NCBI GenBank assembly: GCA_030838885.1
Contig: JAUZEU010000174.1
Location: 1 to 14,568, forward strand
Length of the DNA: 14,568 nucleotides
Direction of reading: 5' to 3'
Source: Bryobacterales bacterium
Lineage (GTDB): Bacteria; Acidobacteriota; Terriglobia; Bryobacterales; Bryobacteraceae
Shown piece by piece: positions 13,372 to 14,568 of the stretch (position 1 is the first letter of the stretch; every line of letters starts with the position of its first letter). The notes below the pieces were generated by a model, which saw only the letters and a program-made list of their open reading frames with translations, was not told the origin of the DNA and ran no database searches. The translations under genes were made by a program, and so were the position numbers.

Positions 13372-14568
13372 ATGCATTACCCGTCCGACCATGCCGTCGA
13401 AGAGCTCTATCGGTCCGATTGGGGTCGCATCGTCGCCGCCCTTATCGGTCTTGTCGGAGACTTCGAACTGGCCGAAGAGGCTGCCCAGGAAGCCTTCACT
13501 GCCGGCGTGAATCAGTGGCGCATTATCGGAGTTCCCGACTTTCCGCGCGCATGGATCATCCAGACCGGGCGTCACAAAGCCATCGATCTGATCCGCCGCC
13601 GCGCCCGCCTCAAAGAAAAGATCGACCTCTACATCGCGCCCGAAATCAGCCAGTCTTTTCAGGAACCAGATTACGAGGACACCACCGAAATCGCCGACGA
13701 CCGCCTGCAGCTCATCTTTACCTGCTGCCACCCCGCACTCGCGCCCGAAGCACAGATCGCCCTGACATTGCGCACCCTCGGTGGCCTCGATACCGATGAG
13801 ATCGCGCGCGCCTTTCTCGTCCCCACCGCAACCATGGCCCAGCGCCTGGTCCGCGCCAAACGCAAAATTCGGGACGCCCGAATTCCCTACGCTGTACCCG
13901 CCGCGGACGAACTGCCCGAACGGCTCGACGCCGTGCTGACCGTCATTTATCTCGTCTTCAATGAAGGTTATGCGGCCACGCGGGGCGGGCCTCTCCTGAG
14001 AACCGATCTCTGCGCCGAAGCCATCCGCCTCGCGCGTCTCGTCCGGACGCTGATGCCGCAGCCGCCCGCCGAAGCCACCGCTCTTTTAGCGCTGATGCTC
14101 CTCCACGATTCGCGCCGCGATGCCCGTCTTGATGAAGCGGGCGACATCATTACTCTGGATGAGCAGGACCGCAGCCTTTGGCACCAGCACCAGATCCAGG
14201 AAGCCTTGCCGCTCGCAGCCGAAGCCTTGCGCGGTGGAGCCGGTCCGTTCGGCCTGCAGGCTGCCATTGCGGCGGCCCATTGCCAGGCGCCACGGGGTGA
14301 AGACACCGATTGGTCGCAAATCCTCCGCCTCTACGACATCTTACAGGGCCTGCAGCCCTCCCCTGTGGTCTCGCTGAACCGAGCCGTCGCCGTGGCAATG
14401 GTTTATGGCCCGAGGTGCGCGCTGGGCATTCTTGACGAGCTCACTGCGGCCGGCGATCTCGACACCTATCACCTGTTGCACTCCGCCCGAGCCGATTTCC
14501 TCCGCCGCCTCGGAGAAACGCCCGAAGCTGCGGAAGCCTACACCCGCGCCCTCGAACTTGTCAGCAAT
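13372..14568 (+). CDS. ECF42-type RNA polymerase sigma factor with C-terminal extension (3' end cut)
   Basis: The frame is open from ATG 13372 to the window end, 399 codons, probably lacking only the last 10-20. Region 2 spans about 5-85 (AEEAAQEAFTAGVNQW, FPRAWIIQTGRHKAIDLIRR). Region 4 spans about 110-170 (LIFTCCHPALAPEAQIALTL, LDTDEIARAFLVPTATMAQRL). A long alpha-helical extension follows, with YLVFNEGYAATRG (193-205) and TPR-like repeats near the end (AGDLDTYHLLHSARADFLRR, TPEAAEAYTRALEL). This design and the adjacent DGPF gene define ECF42, whose members lack an anti-sigma gene and are probably controlled through the extension. No anti-sigma gene is seen here. The only ribosome-site-like bases (AAGG) sit just one base before the ATG. 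Confidence 0.93.
   Translation, partial: MHYPSDHAVEELYRSDWGRIVAALIGLVGDFELAEEAAQEAFTAGVNQWRIIGVPDFPRAWIIQTGRHKAIDLIRRRARLKEKIDLYIAPEISQSFQEPDYEDTTEIADDRLQLIFTCCHPALAPEAQIALTLRTLGGLDTDEIARAFLVPTATMAQRLVRAKRKIRDARIPYAVPAADELPERLDAVLTVIYLVFNEGYAATRGGPLLRTDLCAEAIRLARLVRTLMPQPPAEATALLALMLLHDSRRDARLDEAGDIITLDEQDRSLWHQHQIQEALPLAAEALRGGAGPFGLQAAIAAAHCQAPRGEDTDWSQILRLYDILQGLQPSPVVSLNRAVAVAMVYGPRCALGILDELTAAGDLDTYHLLHSARADFLRRLGETPEAAEAYTRALELVSN

Overview
The window is a compact, GC-rich bacterial chromosome segment. Protein character (the NhaA, OTCase, KdgD-like and DGPF/ECF42 types, and a cytochrome-like secreted protein) suggests Acidobacteriota of the Solibacter/Bryobacter kind. That placement comes from recalled family resemblance, not from a search. 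No tRNA, rRNA, CRISPR array or insertion sequence was seen.

Layout. 1-648: the 3' half of an NhaA Na+/H+ antiporter. 662-1278: a decayed two-gene cassette, a small helical protein and a predicted nucleotidyltransferase, with lost start codons and an in-frame stop. 1411-4203: an arginine operon, argF-argH-argR, its genes joined by ATGA overlaps. Two tandem ARG boxes lie directly over the argF start, so the operon encodes both late arginine-pathway enzymes and the repressor expected to bind its own operator. A hairpin at 4231-4248 separates it from a convergent sugar-acid dehydratase of the KdgD type (4250-5155, minus).

5226-7531: a small unknown plus-strand ORF meets, stop to stop, a minus-strand set reading (in transcription order) 43-residue basic protein, secreted PrxQ-type peroxiredoxin, ECF sigma factor and membrane anti-sigma factor with a zinc-finger-like Cys/His motif. 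This looks like an envelope redox-stress unit. 7662-9360: a secreted HExxH metallopeptidase-like protein followed by a DGPF/YCII protein. A strong hairpin at 9388-9418 separates them from a convergent, cysteine-rich secreted protein with one c-type haem motif (9424-10689, minus), whose upstream region carries a perfect 7-1-7 inverted repeat.

11069-14568: the most interesting part. A DGPF/YCII gene diverges from an ECF42-type sigma factor with a long C-terminal extension (cut by the window end). Downstream of the DGPF gene on the same strand are a cytoplasmic six-Asp-box beta-propeller, a MoaD/ThiS-like ubiquitin-fold protein and a DoxX-like membrane protein, all overlapping by 4 nt. The 59-nt gap before the propeller gene holds TGTCGA-N17-CGAC, which agrees with the ECF42 promoter motif reported for Streptomyces. 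This suggests that the propeller/ubiquitin-fold/DoxX operon belongs to the ECF42 regulon.
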